From Algibacter mikhailovii (GTDB lineage: Bacteria; Bacteroidota; Bacteroidia; Flavobacteriales; Flavobacteriaceae), in contig NZ_BMWZ01000002.1 of assembly GCF_014651495.1 (NCBI RefSeq), forward strand, positions 186,001 to 250,000: DNA of 64,000 bases, in the 5' to 3' direction. Below the pieces are notes generated by a model. It was not told where the DNA came from. It saw only the letters and a program-made list of their open reading frames with translations, and searched no databases. Positions 33,998 to 43,174 of this stretch are shown one piece after another; the stretch's first letter is position 1; each line of letters starts with the position of its first letter. Position numbers and translations under genes: made by a program.

Positions 33998-34825
33998 ATG
34001 AGAACCAAGTATATTTCCACATTTTTAGTAGCTCTTTTATTTTCCTTTTCATTTGTTTTTTCTCAAGAAATTCCAATAGAATTTCTTTCAATGGATTTGA
34101 AATCTAATCAAAAAGAACAAAACAAAGAAATCTTAATTAATGAGATTGACGGTGTAAAATCTGAACATATAACCATATCAAGCTCCGTTACCAAAAAAGT
34201 AAAAATCAGCAAATCACACAAAACCATATATTTATTTATTAAGGGTTATGGTAAATTAACCTCTGGTGATAAAACTTATGATATCGTACCAGAGACCATT
34301 ATGCTCCCGAATAATGTTAAGAACATTTCGTTTAAGCCTCTTAATAATGACACCCTTGATTACATTAAAATTACTGTTTTACAAACCCAGCTAGATAAAG
34401 AAGATATAAAAACATTTCCCTCTGAAAATATTAATACCATCTATTTCAAAAAGTTTACGGATTGCAAATCATACACTGAACCTATTAAAAGTCCGCAAAC
34501 AACTAGCAGAACCATATTACCAAATAAATATATCCCGAGAGTTGCCATGGGAACTGTTAAAACTATAGGTCCAGACCAAGTAGGGGCACATGAGCACGCT
34601 ATGTTAGAACAATTGTTTTTAGGACTTAAAGACAACCAAACCATTGTATATGCCGATGATGCCACGGTTGATTTCCCTGAGTACTCATTACTGCACATTC
34701 CGCGCGGTTCCAGCCATTCGGTGAGTGTTAAGGCCAACAATGAAATGTATTATGTTTGGATGGATTTCTTTGTAGACAAAGATGGTGAAGCATGGCTAAA
34801 AACACACAATACTAAAGAGGAATAA
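33998..34825 (+). CDS. Exported bicupin protein
   Basis: A 275-residue protein with a signal peptide (MRTKYISTFLVALLFSFSFV, cleavage near FSQE). Two cupin-like beta-barrels are visible: an N-terminal one (KTIYLFIKGYGKLTSGDKTY, DIVPETIMLPNNV) that lacks the metal histidines, and a C-terminal one with GPDQVGAHEHAMLEQLFLGL (HxH and E metal ligands), then DFPEYSLLHIPRGSSHSVSV holding the later His. Only the second domain looks metal-binding. It could be a sugar-processing or ligand-binding cupin. A GntR-type palindrome sits directly in front, so expression is probably substrate-induced. Confidence 0.75.
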   Translation: MRTKYISTFLVALLFSFSFVFSQEIPIEFLSMDLKSNQKEQNKEILINEIDGVKSEHITISSSVTKKVKISKSHKTIYLFIKGYGKLTSGDKTYDIVPETIMLPNNVKNISFKPLNNDTLDYIKITVLQTQLDKEDIKTFPSENINTIYFKKFTDCKSYTEPIKSPQTTSRTILPNKYIPRVAMGTVKTIGPDQVGAHEHAMLEQLFLGLKDNQTIVYADDATVDFPEYSLLHIPRGSSHSVSVKANNEMYYVWMDFFVDKDGEAWLKTHNTKEE

Positions 34826-35097
34826 TACGGACTTACGTTTTGACAACACAGGTATTATGATTAGAACCGTCTTCCTGATCTGCGTAAAAATCAAAGCCCT
34901 TTATGTTTGTCCACCTTGCTAAAACTACTGTAATTCAAAAGACCTAAACTTTGGAGTCCATAAGATATGTCATAAAATAAAACTCAAATAAATATTTTTT
35001 TCAGCATTAATCTTGTAATTTAGGCATACGCCCTTTTTCCACTCATGAATATTTCCTAGCTTTTAAATGGTTTTTACAACCATCAAAATAATATATC
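34826..35097. other. Intergenic region without a recognisable gene
   Basis: 272 bp of AT-rich sequence between the bicupin and reductase genes. I see no conserved ORF, hairpin with T tail, or clear TAnnTTTG box. Confidence 0.5.
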
Positions 35098-36036
35098 ATG
35101 AAAAAAATAGGCATCATTGGAGGCTCTGGTTTCATCGGAAGCTACAACACAAAGAAATTTTTATTGGAAGGTTATTACGTAAAAGTATCGACTACGGACC
35201 TCTCTAAAAAGGAAAAATATGAGCATTTGAAGGCCTTACCAAATTCTGAAAATTTGGAAATTGTACAACTCAAACTTGAAAACAAAGATGAACTTAAGGA
35301 TTTCTTAGAGGGTTGTGCTATTATTGTGCATGGCGGAACGCCGTTTCAACTGGATTTTACCGACCCAAAAGCAGAATTGTTTGACCCCACCATTATAGGT
35401 ACAGAAAATTTTCTTGCAGCCATTCAAAATGTTCCCAAAGTTGAGAAGGTAGTCTTTGTTGCCTCGGTAGCTGGATTTAACACGCATTTCCCTCTACTTC
35501 CTGGGACCAAAAAAGAGGGTGACCAAGTTGACGAAAACGACCCGCCTTATATGAATGAAGAAGATCACCCCTATGCTCAGGCAAAATTTATAGCCAATCA
35601 AACGGTTGAAAAATTCATTAAAGAGCACCCTAACTTAACCTTTGAAATAACAACAGTATCCCCAACGGGTGTTATGGGTAAAGCGTTATCCGCTAGAAAA
35701 GATTCTACATCTATGGGTTTACAGTACTTATTTAAAAACGAAATTGCGCCAAACCCATTTGTTCAAATGTTTTATGACAACAATATTGATTTTGCCATGG
35801 TAGATGTCGCAGATGTTGCTAATGGTATTTTCAAAGCAGCTACCTCCACAGGAATTCATGGGAAAAACTATTTATTATCTAGTGAAAGCTATAAAATGTC
35901 TGATATCACATTAATGCTAAATCATAAAGCCCCAGAAGGGCAACCTAGTATTATTTATAAAAATGATTTAGCAAAAAAAGAATTAGGTATTGATTTCAAT
36001 TCCGCCCGTATACCATTAAATCAATTTTCAGAATAA
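35098..36036 (+). CDS. NAD(P)-dependent epimerase/reductase (dihydroflavonol-4-reductase-like)
   Basis: A 312-residue extended SDR. The cofactor motif GIIGGSGFIGSYNTKKFLLE is at the N-terminus. VFVASVAGFN supplies the catalytic Ser/Ala position and DHPYAQAKFIANQ the YxxxK pair. VSPTGVMGKALSARKDS and VDVADVANGIFKA match aldehyde/dihydroflavonol reductase-like enzymes more than sugar-nucleotide epimerases. It would reduce a carbonyl in the cytoplasm; the substrate is unknown. It stands alone, followed by a terminator shared with the convergent lipoprotein gene. Confidence 0.85.
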   Translation: MKKIGIIGGSGFIGSYNTKKFLLEGYYVKVSTTDLSKKEKYEHLKALPNSENLEIVQLKLENKDELKDFLEGCAIIVHGGTPFQLDFTDPKAELFDPTIIGTENFLAAIQNVPKVEKVVFVASVAGFNTHFPLLPGTKKEGDQVDENDPPYMNEEDHPYAQAKFIANQTVEKFIKEHPNLTFEITTVSPTGVMGKALSARKDSTSMGLQYLFKNEIAPNPFVQMFYDNNIDFAMVDVADVANGIFKAATSTGIHGKNYLLSSESYKMSDITLMLNHKAPEGQPSIIYKNDLAKKELGIDFNSARIPLNQFSE

Positions 36037-36138
36037 ATTACTTTATGTATGGCACCGTTTAAACTTATAATGCAGGCTTAAAAAACCGTTGTTACAGGTT
36101 CTTAAATAGGCACAATCAAATATCAAATACAAACAAAA

Positions 36139-36168
36139 AAGGCTGTCCCTTCAGACAGCCTTAGTTTT
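36139..36168. terminator. Bidirectional intrinsic terminator
   Basis: AGGCTGTC (36140-36147) pairs with GACAGCCT (36154-36161), loop CCTTCA, with an A run on the left and T run on the right. It separates two convergent genes. Confidence 0.85.
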
Positions 36169-36183
36169 TTATTATATACGAGA

Positions 36184-37116
36184 TTATATCTCAACTTTTT
36201 CATGAGTGGTGTTTGCCCATCTAATTTGAGCTCTGCCACCTTTCACACGATACGCGCCATATCTAATTTTTGATTGTGTTCCTCTGTCAGGATCAGGAAT
36301 ATTCCAATTAAAGGCTTCACCACCAATTATCGCATTACAATAGTGTATTTTTTTAGAGGAATCGCTTGGATCTTCTTTAAAACCTACCTCTAACACAAAA
36401 GAAGTTATTTCATTTTTATTAACTCTTTTAAGCAAAACTACCTCTCTACCGCTTCCTGACCCCCCACGTTCTAATATACGCTCTGCATAAATATCGAAAG
36501 CCACTTGTTTTTCAGCATCTGCTCCCTCTCCAAAAACAGGCTTGGCCAAATACAAACAAATTGCGGGATCTGCAGAACCTCCACCTCCAGTATGCTTTCC
36601 TTTAGCTTGAGCAATATAGCTACCATCTTGACTTGAAGTACCAGTATAACCTGCTTCAAGAATTCTAAAGTCTCCTGTAAATTTTACAAATGATCCTACA
36701 TTAGAGTTAGCTATAGGTAACGAGCGCTCCATTCTGGGTTGTAAGGTAGTCTCAAACTTATTTGAACCGTCCGTAATATTATATATGCCCCAAGTAGTAC
36801 CATCAATAGTGCTCTCTTTATAATTTGCATAACAAGTACGATCATCAATAGTACCTACATTAACTGCGTCAGGTAAATCGTTTGATGTTCTCGTAGCATT
36901 TTCCCCTTCTGAGTTACACGTTGTGTATGTACCCGTATCTTCGTCTGGTATATCTTCAGGCTCTGGTTCTGGTTCTGGATTTGGATTTGGGTCCACTAGT
37001 TCAAATTCATCATCTGACAAAGTAGGTTTGTCATCGGTTGAACAAGACAATACAATAATTGAAAACAAAAACATGACTCCTACAGTCATCCGTTTCATAA
37101 CATTTATTTTTACCAT
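36184..37116 (-). CDS. Lipoprotein with jelly-roll, polysaccharide-lyase-like domain
   Basis: A 310-residue predicted lipoprotein (VMFLFSIIVLSCSTDD, lipid Cys at residue 25), then a Pro/Glu repeat linker (PNPNPEPEPEPED, about 42-55). The C-terminal 230 residues are beta-rich: TLQPRMERSLPIANSNVGSF, GDFRILEAGYTG, SYIAQAKGKHTGGGG and KIRYGAYRVKGGRAQIRW. The pattern recalls alginate-lyase-2/PL7 jelly rolls (RxE strand, Q-x-K/H strand, final YGAY strand), but the canonical QIH catalytic motif is QAK here, so it may be a distinct family or non-catalytic. An ATG at 37098 is an equally good start. Confidence 0.5.
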   Translation of the reverse strand: MVKINVMKRMTVGVMFLFSIIVLSCSTDDKPTLSDDEFELVDPNPNPEPEPEPEDIPDEDTGTYTTCNSEGENATRTSNDLPDAVNVGTIDDRTCYANYKESTIDGTTWGIYNITDGSNKFETTLQPRMERSLPIANSNVGSFVKFTGDFRILEAGYTGTSSQDGSYIAQAKGKHTGGGGSADPAICLYLAKPVFGEGADAEKQVAFDIYAERILERGGSGSGREVVLLKRVNKNEITSFVLEVGFKEDPSDSSKKIHYCNAIIGGEAFNWNIPDPDRGTQSKIRYGAYRVKGGRAQIRWANTTHEKVEI

Positions 37117-37372
37117 AATAAATCAATAATTTTGATAAAAATAGTTTTTTACAGAAGTCGAGCTATCCTGCACTATGCGGTATTTAAGAGTATTTAACTT
37201 AAAATGAAATACAATACTTACGAAATTAACAATGTTTAACCGTTCATCGATTTTAAGAATAAAACAGAGCCTAGACCTAAATTGATTTTAGCCTGTAAAC
37301 AGTCTATTCACACCCTTACCATCTATGAATCATTAAAGAACCTGATTGAACAAATCCAAATGGCATTAAATA
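37117..37372. other. Intergenic region without a recognisable gene
   Basis: 256 bp between two leftward genes. No ORF, terminator hairpin or clear regulatory palindrome was found. Confidence 0.45.
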
Positions 37373-38503
37373 TTAAATGCGGCTTATCTCATCTAATACC
37401 CACAGATAATCTGCTCTATTTTCTACAAAATCTCTATCAGAAATGTCGATAATTTTTACATTAAAATCTTTTTGCGTTTTTAAGAAGTCCAAATAGCCCG
37501 AATTGATTTTCTCTAAATAATCATCGGCAATATTTTGCTCATAATCACGTCCTCGTTTTTTTATGTTTTTCTGTAAACTCTCCGTGTTTTGATATAAATA
37601 AATATACAAATCGGGCTTTCGTAAATCTTTATACATCAAATAGAATAATTTTCTATATAAATTAAATTCATCTTCCTGTAAAGTAATTTTTGAGAAAATG
37701 AGTGATTTAAAGACATCATAATCACTCACTATAAAATTCTTAAACAAATCTAGTTGCGATAAATCATCAGAAATTTGCTGATAGCGATCTGCTAAAAAAG
37801 ACATTTCTAAGGTAAAGGCATACCTATTAGCGTCTTCATAAAACTTTGGTAAAAAAGGATTATCAGCAAAACGCTCTAAAATTAATTTAGCGTTAAAATC
37901 GTTTGAAATTTTAGTTGCTAAACTTGTTTTCCCTGCACCTATATTTCCTTCAATGGCAATATAATTGTGCTTTGACAAACCAAAGGTTTTGCTAGGATTC
38001 TTTAACCATATTTTTATAGGTTCTAAACGCGACGCATCATGACATGCTTCTAATAAAACAGACACTGTTTTTTTTAATTCAGGGTGTTCTACTTTAGAGG
38101 CAATATCATTTAGAGGCAATAAAACAAACTTACGTTTACTCATTTCAGGATGTGGTACCCTTAGACAATCTGTTTTTATAATATTTTGACCTGCAAAAAT
38201 AATATCTAAATCTATTGTTCTAGCCTCATAACCGGCGCCTTCCTTTCGTTCTCTCCCCAAATTAGTTTCAATGGCCAATAAAGTTTCTAAAACACTTTGA
38301 GGATCTAAATCACTTTGTGAAACCAAACAGCAATTAAAAAAATCATCACTTTCAAAACCAAATGCTGGCGACTTATAGACCTTAGATATTAATTGAATAT
38401 TCCCTATTTGCTTGTGAATAGCATCTACTGCGGCTTGAAGATTTTTAACTTTATCTCCTTTATTGCTACCTAATGCGATATGATATATTGAAGGTTTTTT
38501 CAT
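37373..38503 (-). CDS. folK: HPPK (FolK) fused to deoxynucleoside kinase
   Basis: A 376-residue bifunctional fusion. Residues 1 to about 160 are 6-hydroxymethyl-7,8-dihydropterin pyrophosphokinase of folate synthesis (HIALGSNKGDKVKNLQAAVD, VYKSPAFGFESDDFFNCCL, RKEGAGYEARTIDLDIIF, RVPHPEMSKRKFVL). Residues about 178-376 are a deoxynucleoside kinase with P-loop IAIEGNIGAGKTSLA, ERFADNPFLPKFYED and the lid/DRS-type region RGRDYEQNIADDYLEKI. It joins folate synthesis to dNTP salvage. The fusion is widespread in Bacteroidota. It fits with thyA, folA and a nucleoside importer at the other end of the window. Confidence 0.94.
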   Translation of the reverse strand: MKKPSIYHIALGSNKGDKVKNLQAAVDAIHKQIGNIQLISKVYKSPAFGFESDDFFNCCLVSQSDLDPQSVLETLLAIETNLGRERKEGAGYEARTIDLDIIFAGQNIIKTDCLRVPHPEMSKRKFVLLPLNDIASKVEHPELKKTVSVLLEACHDASRLEPIKIWLKNPSKTFGLSKHNYIAIEGNIGAGKTSLATKISNDFNAKLILERFADNPFLPKFYEDANRYAFTLEMSFLADRYQQISDDLSQLDLFKNFIVSDYDVFKSLIFSKITLQEDEFNLYRKLFYLMYKDLRKPDLYIYLYQNTESLQKNIKKRGRDYEQNIADDYLEKINSGYLDFLKTQKDFNVKIIDISDRDFVENRADYLWVLDEISRI

Positions 38504-38573
38504 GGAAAAGCAAAATAACTAAAACAATTATTAATCCATTATATTTACAGAACCTATTTATTCACAATTGTAA

Positions 38574-39299
38574 ATGACTTTAAAAGACAAACTTGCCGCC
38601 CATCGTATTTACATGCTTCTAGGCTCATTATTTATAACCTCGCTTGTTGTTTCGAACCTCATTTTTCAAAAATTCTTTTATTGGTACCCTTTTGATTTTG
38701 AAATATTTGGCAGTAAACTTTTTGAAATCTCTGTTGGTATTTTACCCTACCCTATCACCTTTTTAATTACCGATTTAATAAGTGAAATTTATGGTAAGAA
38801 ACGTGCTAATGACGTTGTTGTTACAGGAATTTTTGCATCGTTGTTTTCACTTCTAATTATAAAAATGGGCACTGTAGTTCCTGCAACACCCTGGTCTTAT
38901 GTTAGCAATGAAACATTTCAAATCGTATTTGGAAATTCAATGATTGCTGTTTTTGCTAGCATGCTCACCTATTTATTTGCGCAATTTATTGACATTCAAA
39001 TATATCATTTCTGGAAGCGCCTTACCCAAGGCAAACATTTATGGCTACGTAATAATTTCTCTACCTGGTTTTCTCAATTTGTGGATACATTCACTATTGT
39101 ATTTCTACTTTGTTCTTTTGGCATTATTGACTGGGCCAACTTTAAAGGATTACTCATTAGTGGCTTTATTTTTAAAGTATTAATTGCTGTGATAGACACA
39201 CCTTTTCTATACTTAGGCGTTTATTTATTTAGAAGACGTTTCAAATTAAAGGTTAATGAAGAAATTGATTTACTGGAATCAGATGTGATCGAGCAATAA
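38574..39299 (+). CDS. Queuosine precursor transporter (YhhQ/VUT family)
   Basis: A 241-residue six-helix membrane protein of the VUT/YhhQ family, which imports preQ0, preQ1 or related deazaguanines for tRNA queuosine. Landmarks are SLFITSLVVSNLIFQKFFYW, LPYPITFLITDLISEIYGKK and AQFIDIQIYHFWKRLTQGKH followed by LRNNFSTWFSQFVDTF. The very short leader (70 bp) shows no preQ1 riboswitch. It is divergent from folK-dNK. Export direction or another substrate is unlikely but not excluded. Confidence 0.9.
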   Translation: MTLKDKLAAHRIYMLLGSLFITSLVVSNLIFQKFFYWYPFDFEIFGSKLFEISVGILPYPITFLITDLISEIYGKKRANDVVVTGIFASLFSLLIIKMGTVVPATPWSYVSNETFQIVFGNSMIAVFASMLTYLFAQFIDIQIYHFWKRLTQGKHLWLRNNFSTWFSQFVDTFTIVFLLCSFGIIDWANFKGLLISGFIFKVLIAVIDTPFLYLGVYLFRRRFKLKVNEEIDLLESDVIEQ

Positions 39300-39427
39300 C
39301 ATTTGGGTAAAAGTTTTATTAAACTTTTCATTTCATTCAACTAAAACAAGCTTCTGTTCGTAAATACTTCTGAACTGCATCATGTATTTAATAATGCTAT
39401 TAAATGCAAAAAACTATAACTCACCCC

Positions 39428-42097
39428 ATGAAGAAAGCTTTTAAAATTATAAGCCTTACAGTTCTTATCGTCCTAACACTTTTAATTGGCATTCCCTTTG
39501 CCTTTCAAAGCCAAATACAAGACCTGATTAAACAGTTTATAAATCAAAACCTTAACGCTCAGGTAGAATTTGATGATGTAAGTCTGAGTTTTATTAAAAG
39601 CTTCCCCCAAGCTCAGGTTAGTATAAGCGACTTAGAGATTTCTAATTTCGCCCCCTTTAAAGATGAAACTTTGGCTGCAGTAAAAGACATCGATTTCACA
39701 ATGTCCCTTAAAGAATTATTCAAAATCGGAAATGAAGAACCCATTATTATAAACTCTATTTATCTTAATGAAGTGCTTTTAACTCTAAAAACGGACTCCC
39801 TTGGCCACACTAATTACGACATTACTAAAGAAAATATTAATGACGCTACCACCGAAGAAGAAACCAGCAACTTTGTTTTTAGCATTAGAGACTATAGCAT
39901 AAATAATAGTACGCTAACCTACATTGATGAAATTTCAAAAATGCTTTTTCATATAACTGATTTAAATCATGAAGGACATGGTACGTTTTCATCTGAAATT
40001 TCAGAACTAAATACAACAAGCAATGCCCATGTTAGTTTCATTATGGACAGTACCAAATACTTAAGTAATATACCAATTAAGCTTGATGCCTTAATTAATC
40101 TGGATTTAGCAAATAATAAATACACCTTTAAAGACAACAAAGGTTTAATTAATGATTTACCGCTTCATTTTGAAGGTTATATAAAGCAACTTGATAACGG
40201 TCAAGAGATGGATATTTCTTTTGAAAACCCAGAATCTGATTTTAAAAATTTTTTGGCTATAATCCCCAAAACACATTCTAAAAATATCGAAGCTGTAGAA
40301 ACCACAGGAGATTTCAAAATTAAGGGTTTGATAAAAGGTATAAGCTCAGATGAAACTATTCCAACCCTTGATATAAGTATTACCTCAAATAATGCGTCTT
40401 TTAAATATCCCGAATTACCAAAACGCGTTAGCAATATCACTATTAATACGGTTATAAAAAACTCAACCGGCCGCATTGACGACACATATATTGATATTAA
40501 AGCACTCGATTTTAAAATTGACAAAAATGTATTTAAATCATCGGCAACATTAAAAAATATCGCAAATAATATGATGGTCAATGCACATATAGATGGTACT
40601 TTAAATTTAGGTGATGTTTCTAAAGTATATCCTATTGCGTTGGAACATGAATTGCATGGTATTTTAAAGGGCAATCTTAATACAAGGTTCGACATGAATG
40701 CCTTAGACACGAATGCTTATGATCGCATAAAAAATGATGGTTCGGCAAGTATTACAGATTTCGTTTTTTATTCTGAAGACATGGTCAATCCAATGGTTAT
40801 TTCAGAAGCTAAAATAACATTTAATCCCACTACAGTAAACCTAGATTCATTTAAAGCTACAACTGGTGAAAGCGATATAGATGCTGAAGGTAGCTTAAAC
40901 AATTTTCTTGGATTTTTATTTAGCTATAGACCTCTTAAGGGGCAATTCAAAGTGAATTCTAATTTCTTTAGGGTTAGTGATTTTACGTCCGAAGATGAAG
41001 CTTCAACTACAAATAAAAATACAGAAGATTCAGAATCTCTTAAAATCCCAGATTTTTTAGATTGCACCATAAACGCTAAAGCCGAAACTGTAGTTTATGA
41101 TAATCTAAACCTAAAATCGCTACAGGGTAACCTATATATAAAAAATCAAAAAGCAACTTTAGAAAATATGACTTCTAGCATATTTGACGGTGCTCTATCC
41201 TTATCTGGCGCTGTTTCCACAAAAGAAAAAACACCAAGTTTCAGCCTAAACCTTAAGGCCAAAAATTTTGATATCTCTAAATCCTTTAATGCATTAGAAT
41301 TATTTCAAAACTTAGCACCTATTGCCAAGATTCTCGATGGAAAATTAAACACAGACCTAAACCTATCTGGTCATTTAAACAAAGATTTTTCCCCAGACCT
41401 AAACACGCTATCTGGTGATGCTAAAACCGAATTACTTGCTAACAAAATAGGCACAAATCAGGATGATTTAATCACAAAGCTTGATGATGCACTGCGCTTT
41501 ATAGATTTTAGTAAACTCGATTTAAAAGCACTAAAGGTACAGGTAGAATTTGCAGATGGCCAAGTAGCCGTAAAACCGTTCGATTTTAAATATAAAGATA
41601 TTGACATAGAAGTTTCCGGAACTCACGGTTTTGATAAAACCATAAACTATAATGCCGTGTTTCATGTGCCCGCTACATATTTAGGTGGAGATATAAATAA
41701 ACTAATTAAAAGCATCAACGATAATGAAATTAATAAAATATCTATTCCGGTAACCGCAAATATTGGAGGTACTTATACAAACCCTGCTGTAAAATCTGAC
41801 TTATCTAATAGTGTTTCGGTTTTATCTGAACAACTTATTGAAATTCAGAAACAAAAACTATTAAATCAAGGAAAAGATGAAGTGAATATCCTAATCCATG
41901 GTGTGATTGGAGGAAACCAAACAAAAACAGATTCCATAAAAAAAGAACAAAATAATACTCTTGAACATGTTCTAAATGATTTTATGAAATCAAATAATAC
42001 ATCAAAAGACTCAACAAAAACAGGCCAAACTTCAGGGACTGTTAAAACTGTATTAGGGGGTTTATTCAAAAAAAAGAAAACCGATACGGTAAATTAA
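39428..42097 (+). CDS. AsmA-like envelope protein
   Basis: An 889-residue protein anchored by one N-terminal membrane helix (MKKAFKIISLTVLIVLTLLI), with a large periplasmic body of repeated beta-strand units. The N-terminal AsmA segment (LNAQVEFDDVSLSFIKSFPQ, then AQVSISDLEISN) and the AsmA-like C-terminal region (LDGKLNTDLNLSGHL, ALKVQVEFADGQVAVKPFDF and GTYTNPAVKSDLS) are clear. AsmA/TamB-type proteins form hydrophobic grooves thought to carry phospholipids between membranes. An in-frame ATG at 39404 exists, but 39428 gives the normal signal anchor. Function is inferred from family. Confidence 0.85.
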   Translation: MKKAFKIISLTVLIVLTLLIGIPFAFQSQIQDLIKQFINQNLNAQVEFDDVSLSFIKSFPQAQVSISDLEISNFAPFKDETLAAVKDIDFTMSLKELFKIGNEEPIIINSIYLNEVLLTLKTDSLGHTNYDITKENINDATTEEETSNFVFSIRDYSINNSTLTYIDEISKMLFHITDLNHEGHGTFSSEISELNTTSNAHVSFIMDSTKYLSNIPIKLDALINLDLANNKYTFKDNKGLINDLPLHFEGYIKQLDNGQEMDISFENPESDFKNFLAIIPKTHSKNIEAVETTGDFKIKGLIKGISSDETIPTLDISITSNNASFKYPELPKRVSNITINTVIKNSTGRIDDTYIDIKALDFKIDKNVFKSSATLKNIANNMMVNAHIDGTLNLGDVSKVYPIALEHELHGILKGNLNTRFDMNALDTNAYDRIKNDGSASITDFVFYSEDMVNPMVISEAKITFNPTTVNLDSFKATTGESDIDAEGSLNNFLGFLFSYRPLKGQFKVNSNFFRVSDFTSEDEASTTNKNTEDSESLKIPDFLDCTINAKAETVVYDNLNLKSLQGNLYIKNQKATLENMTSSIFDGALSLSGAVSTKEKTPSFSLNLKAKNFDISKSFNALELFQNLAPIAKILDGKLNTDLNLSGHLNKDFSPDLNTLSGDAKTELLANKIGTNQDDLITKLDDALRFIDFSKLDLKALKVQVEFADGQVAVKPFDFKYKDIDIEVSGTHGFDKTINYNAVFHVPATYLGGDINKLIKSINDNEINKISIPVTANIGGTYTNPAVKSDLSNSVSVLSEQLIEIQKQKLLNQGKDEVNILIHGVIGGNQTKTDSIKKEQNNTLEHVLNDFMKSNNTSKDSTKTGQTSGTVKTVLGGLFKKKKTDTVN

Positions 42098-42139
42098 TAA
42101 TACAAACAGTATCAACTAATTAAAAAAACAATTATTTAT

Positions 42140-42170
42140 TTGGTTTTCTAAATAAAAATACAGAATTTTG
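42140..42170 (+). promoter_or_regulatory. Candidate promoter of rpsU
   Basis: TTG at 42140-42142, a 20-bp spacer and GAATTTTG at 42163-42170 (one mismatch from TAnnTTTG), 49 bp before the rpsU ATG. Confidence 0.4.
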
Positions 42171-42219
42171 CCATCCCTTTGAAAGGACACATTAAGATAA
42201 AAAATTAAGTACCATATAT

Positions 42220-42414
42220 ATGTTAAAAATTATTGTTAAAGACGGCGAAAACATAGAACGCGCATTAAAGCGTTACAAAAGAAAACACAGAAATATTAAA
42301 GTGATGCAGAACCTAAGAGATGGTCAGTTTTTCACTAAACCTTCTGTTAAAAGACGTCGTGAAATCCAAAAAGCAGGTTATATTCAAGGCTTAAGAGATC
42401 AAGAAGACATATAA
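42220..42414 (+). CDS. rpsU: 30S ribosomal protein S21
   Basis: A 64-residue basic ribosomal protein that helps the 30S subunit base-pair with mRNA. MLKIIVKDGENIERALKRYK, FFTKPSVKRRREIQKAGYIQ and the C-terminal GLRDQEDI are the Bacteroidota form. S21 is linked with translation initiation, and in this phylum with the unusual anti-Shine-Dalgarno sequestration. The gene has its own promoter-like boxes and terminator. Confidence 0.96.
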   Translation: MLKIIVKDGENIERALKRYKRKHRNIKVMQNLRDGQFFTKPSVKRRREIQKAGYIQGLRDQEDI

Positions 42415-42435
42415 TTTTTTTCAATAAAAAATTAT

Positions 42436-42472
42436 AAAACCATTTACTGATATAAGTAAATGGTTTTTTTTT
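42436..42472 (+). terminator. Intrinsic terminator of rpsU
   Basis: AAAACCATTTACT (42436-42448) pairs exactly with AGTAAATGGTTTT (42455-42467), six-base loop, followed by a T run. Confidence 0.9.
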
Positions 42473-42535
42473 GCCCGCTATCTAGATAATTAAATTTAAA
42501 ATCTTAAATACCTTATGTAAGTTTTCGTAATTTCT

Positions 42536-43174
42536 TTGCACAAAAGATACGTGACCTTAGTTTACTTATTTATAGGACTATTTACTTCCACCTTAGGTGC
42601 CCTGCCTTTGGGAGCGTCGAACATTGCCGTAATAAATACTACATTAAAGGAAAATGCTAATCAAGCATTTAAAATAGCAATTACTGCAGGAATTGCTGAA
42701 GTTATACTATCCTACTATGCTCTTTATAACAACCAAACGATTAAGGATTATTTTTATGATAATGAATGGATTCAAATTTTAATTGCCGTCCTTCTCCTAG
42801 CAGCAGGCAGTATATTATTATTCAAAAGAAAATCTAAAAACTATTCTCAAAAAAAAAAAGTCAAAACATCAAAATATGCTACCGGTTTTTTACTAGGCGT
42901 ATTAAATCCTCCTGTTCTCATTTATTGGGTTATTGCCTTTGGAATTATAAATAACAGCCTCCTACTCTTATCTCTTAAATCATCCGTCTCCATTTTATTT
43001 TTATTCTTTTCAGGAGTTTATTTAGGAAAAATTTTAACCTTATATGGTTACAGCAAAATTAGTGGTATTGTAAAACGTAAAATTAGCTCTGGAAATAGCA
43101 CCACAAATAAGGTCACAGGTATACTATTAATAGGCATTAGCTTCATTCAATTTTTAAAGCTATATATCTTTTAA
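42536..43174 (+). CDS. LysE-family transporter
   Basis: A 212-residue six-helix inner-membrane exporter of the LysE/RhtB type. LFTSTLGALPLGASNIAVIN is the first-helix signature (usually PGP, here PLG), and GFLLGVLNPPVLIYWVIAFG is the second conserved block with the NP motif. It probably exports an amino acid or similar metabolite. The reading frame opens at a TTG (42536); an in-frame GTG at 42551 is also possible and would fit a -7 box (TTTCTTTG, ending near 42537). The end overlaps the convergent DUF2797 gene by 4 bp. Confidence 0.82.
   Translation: MHKRYVTLVYLFIGLFTSTLGALPLGASNIAVINTTLKENANQAFKIAITAGIAEVILSYYALYNNQTIKDYFYDNEWIQILIAVLLLAAGSILLFKRKSKNYSQKKKVKTSKYATGFLLGVLNPPVLIYWVIAFGIINNSLLLLSLKSSVSILFLFFSGVYLGKILTLYGYSKISGIVKRKISSGNSTTNKVTGILLIGISFIQFLKLYIF

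Noticed and set aside
38504-38573. preQ1 riboswitch before the queuosine-precursor transporter
   Set aside because: The leader is only 70 bp and I could not find the characteristic hairpin plus A-rich tail.
40201-40710. Leftward 169-codon frame within the AsmA-like gene
   Set aside because: Antisense shadow; no start signal or domain pattern.
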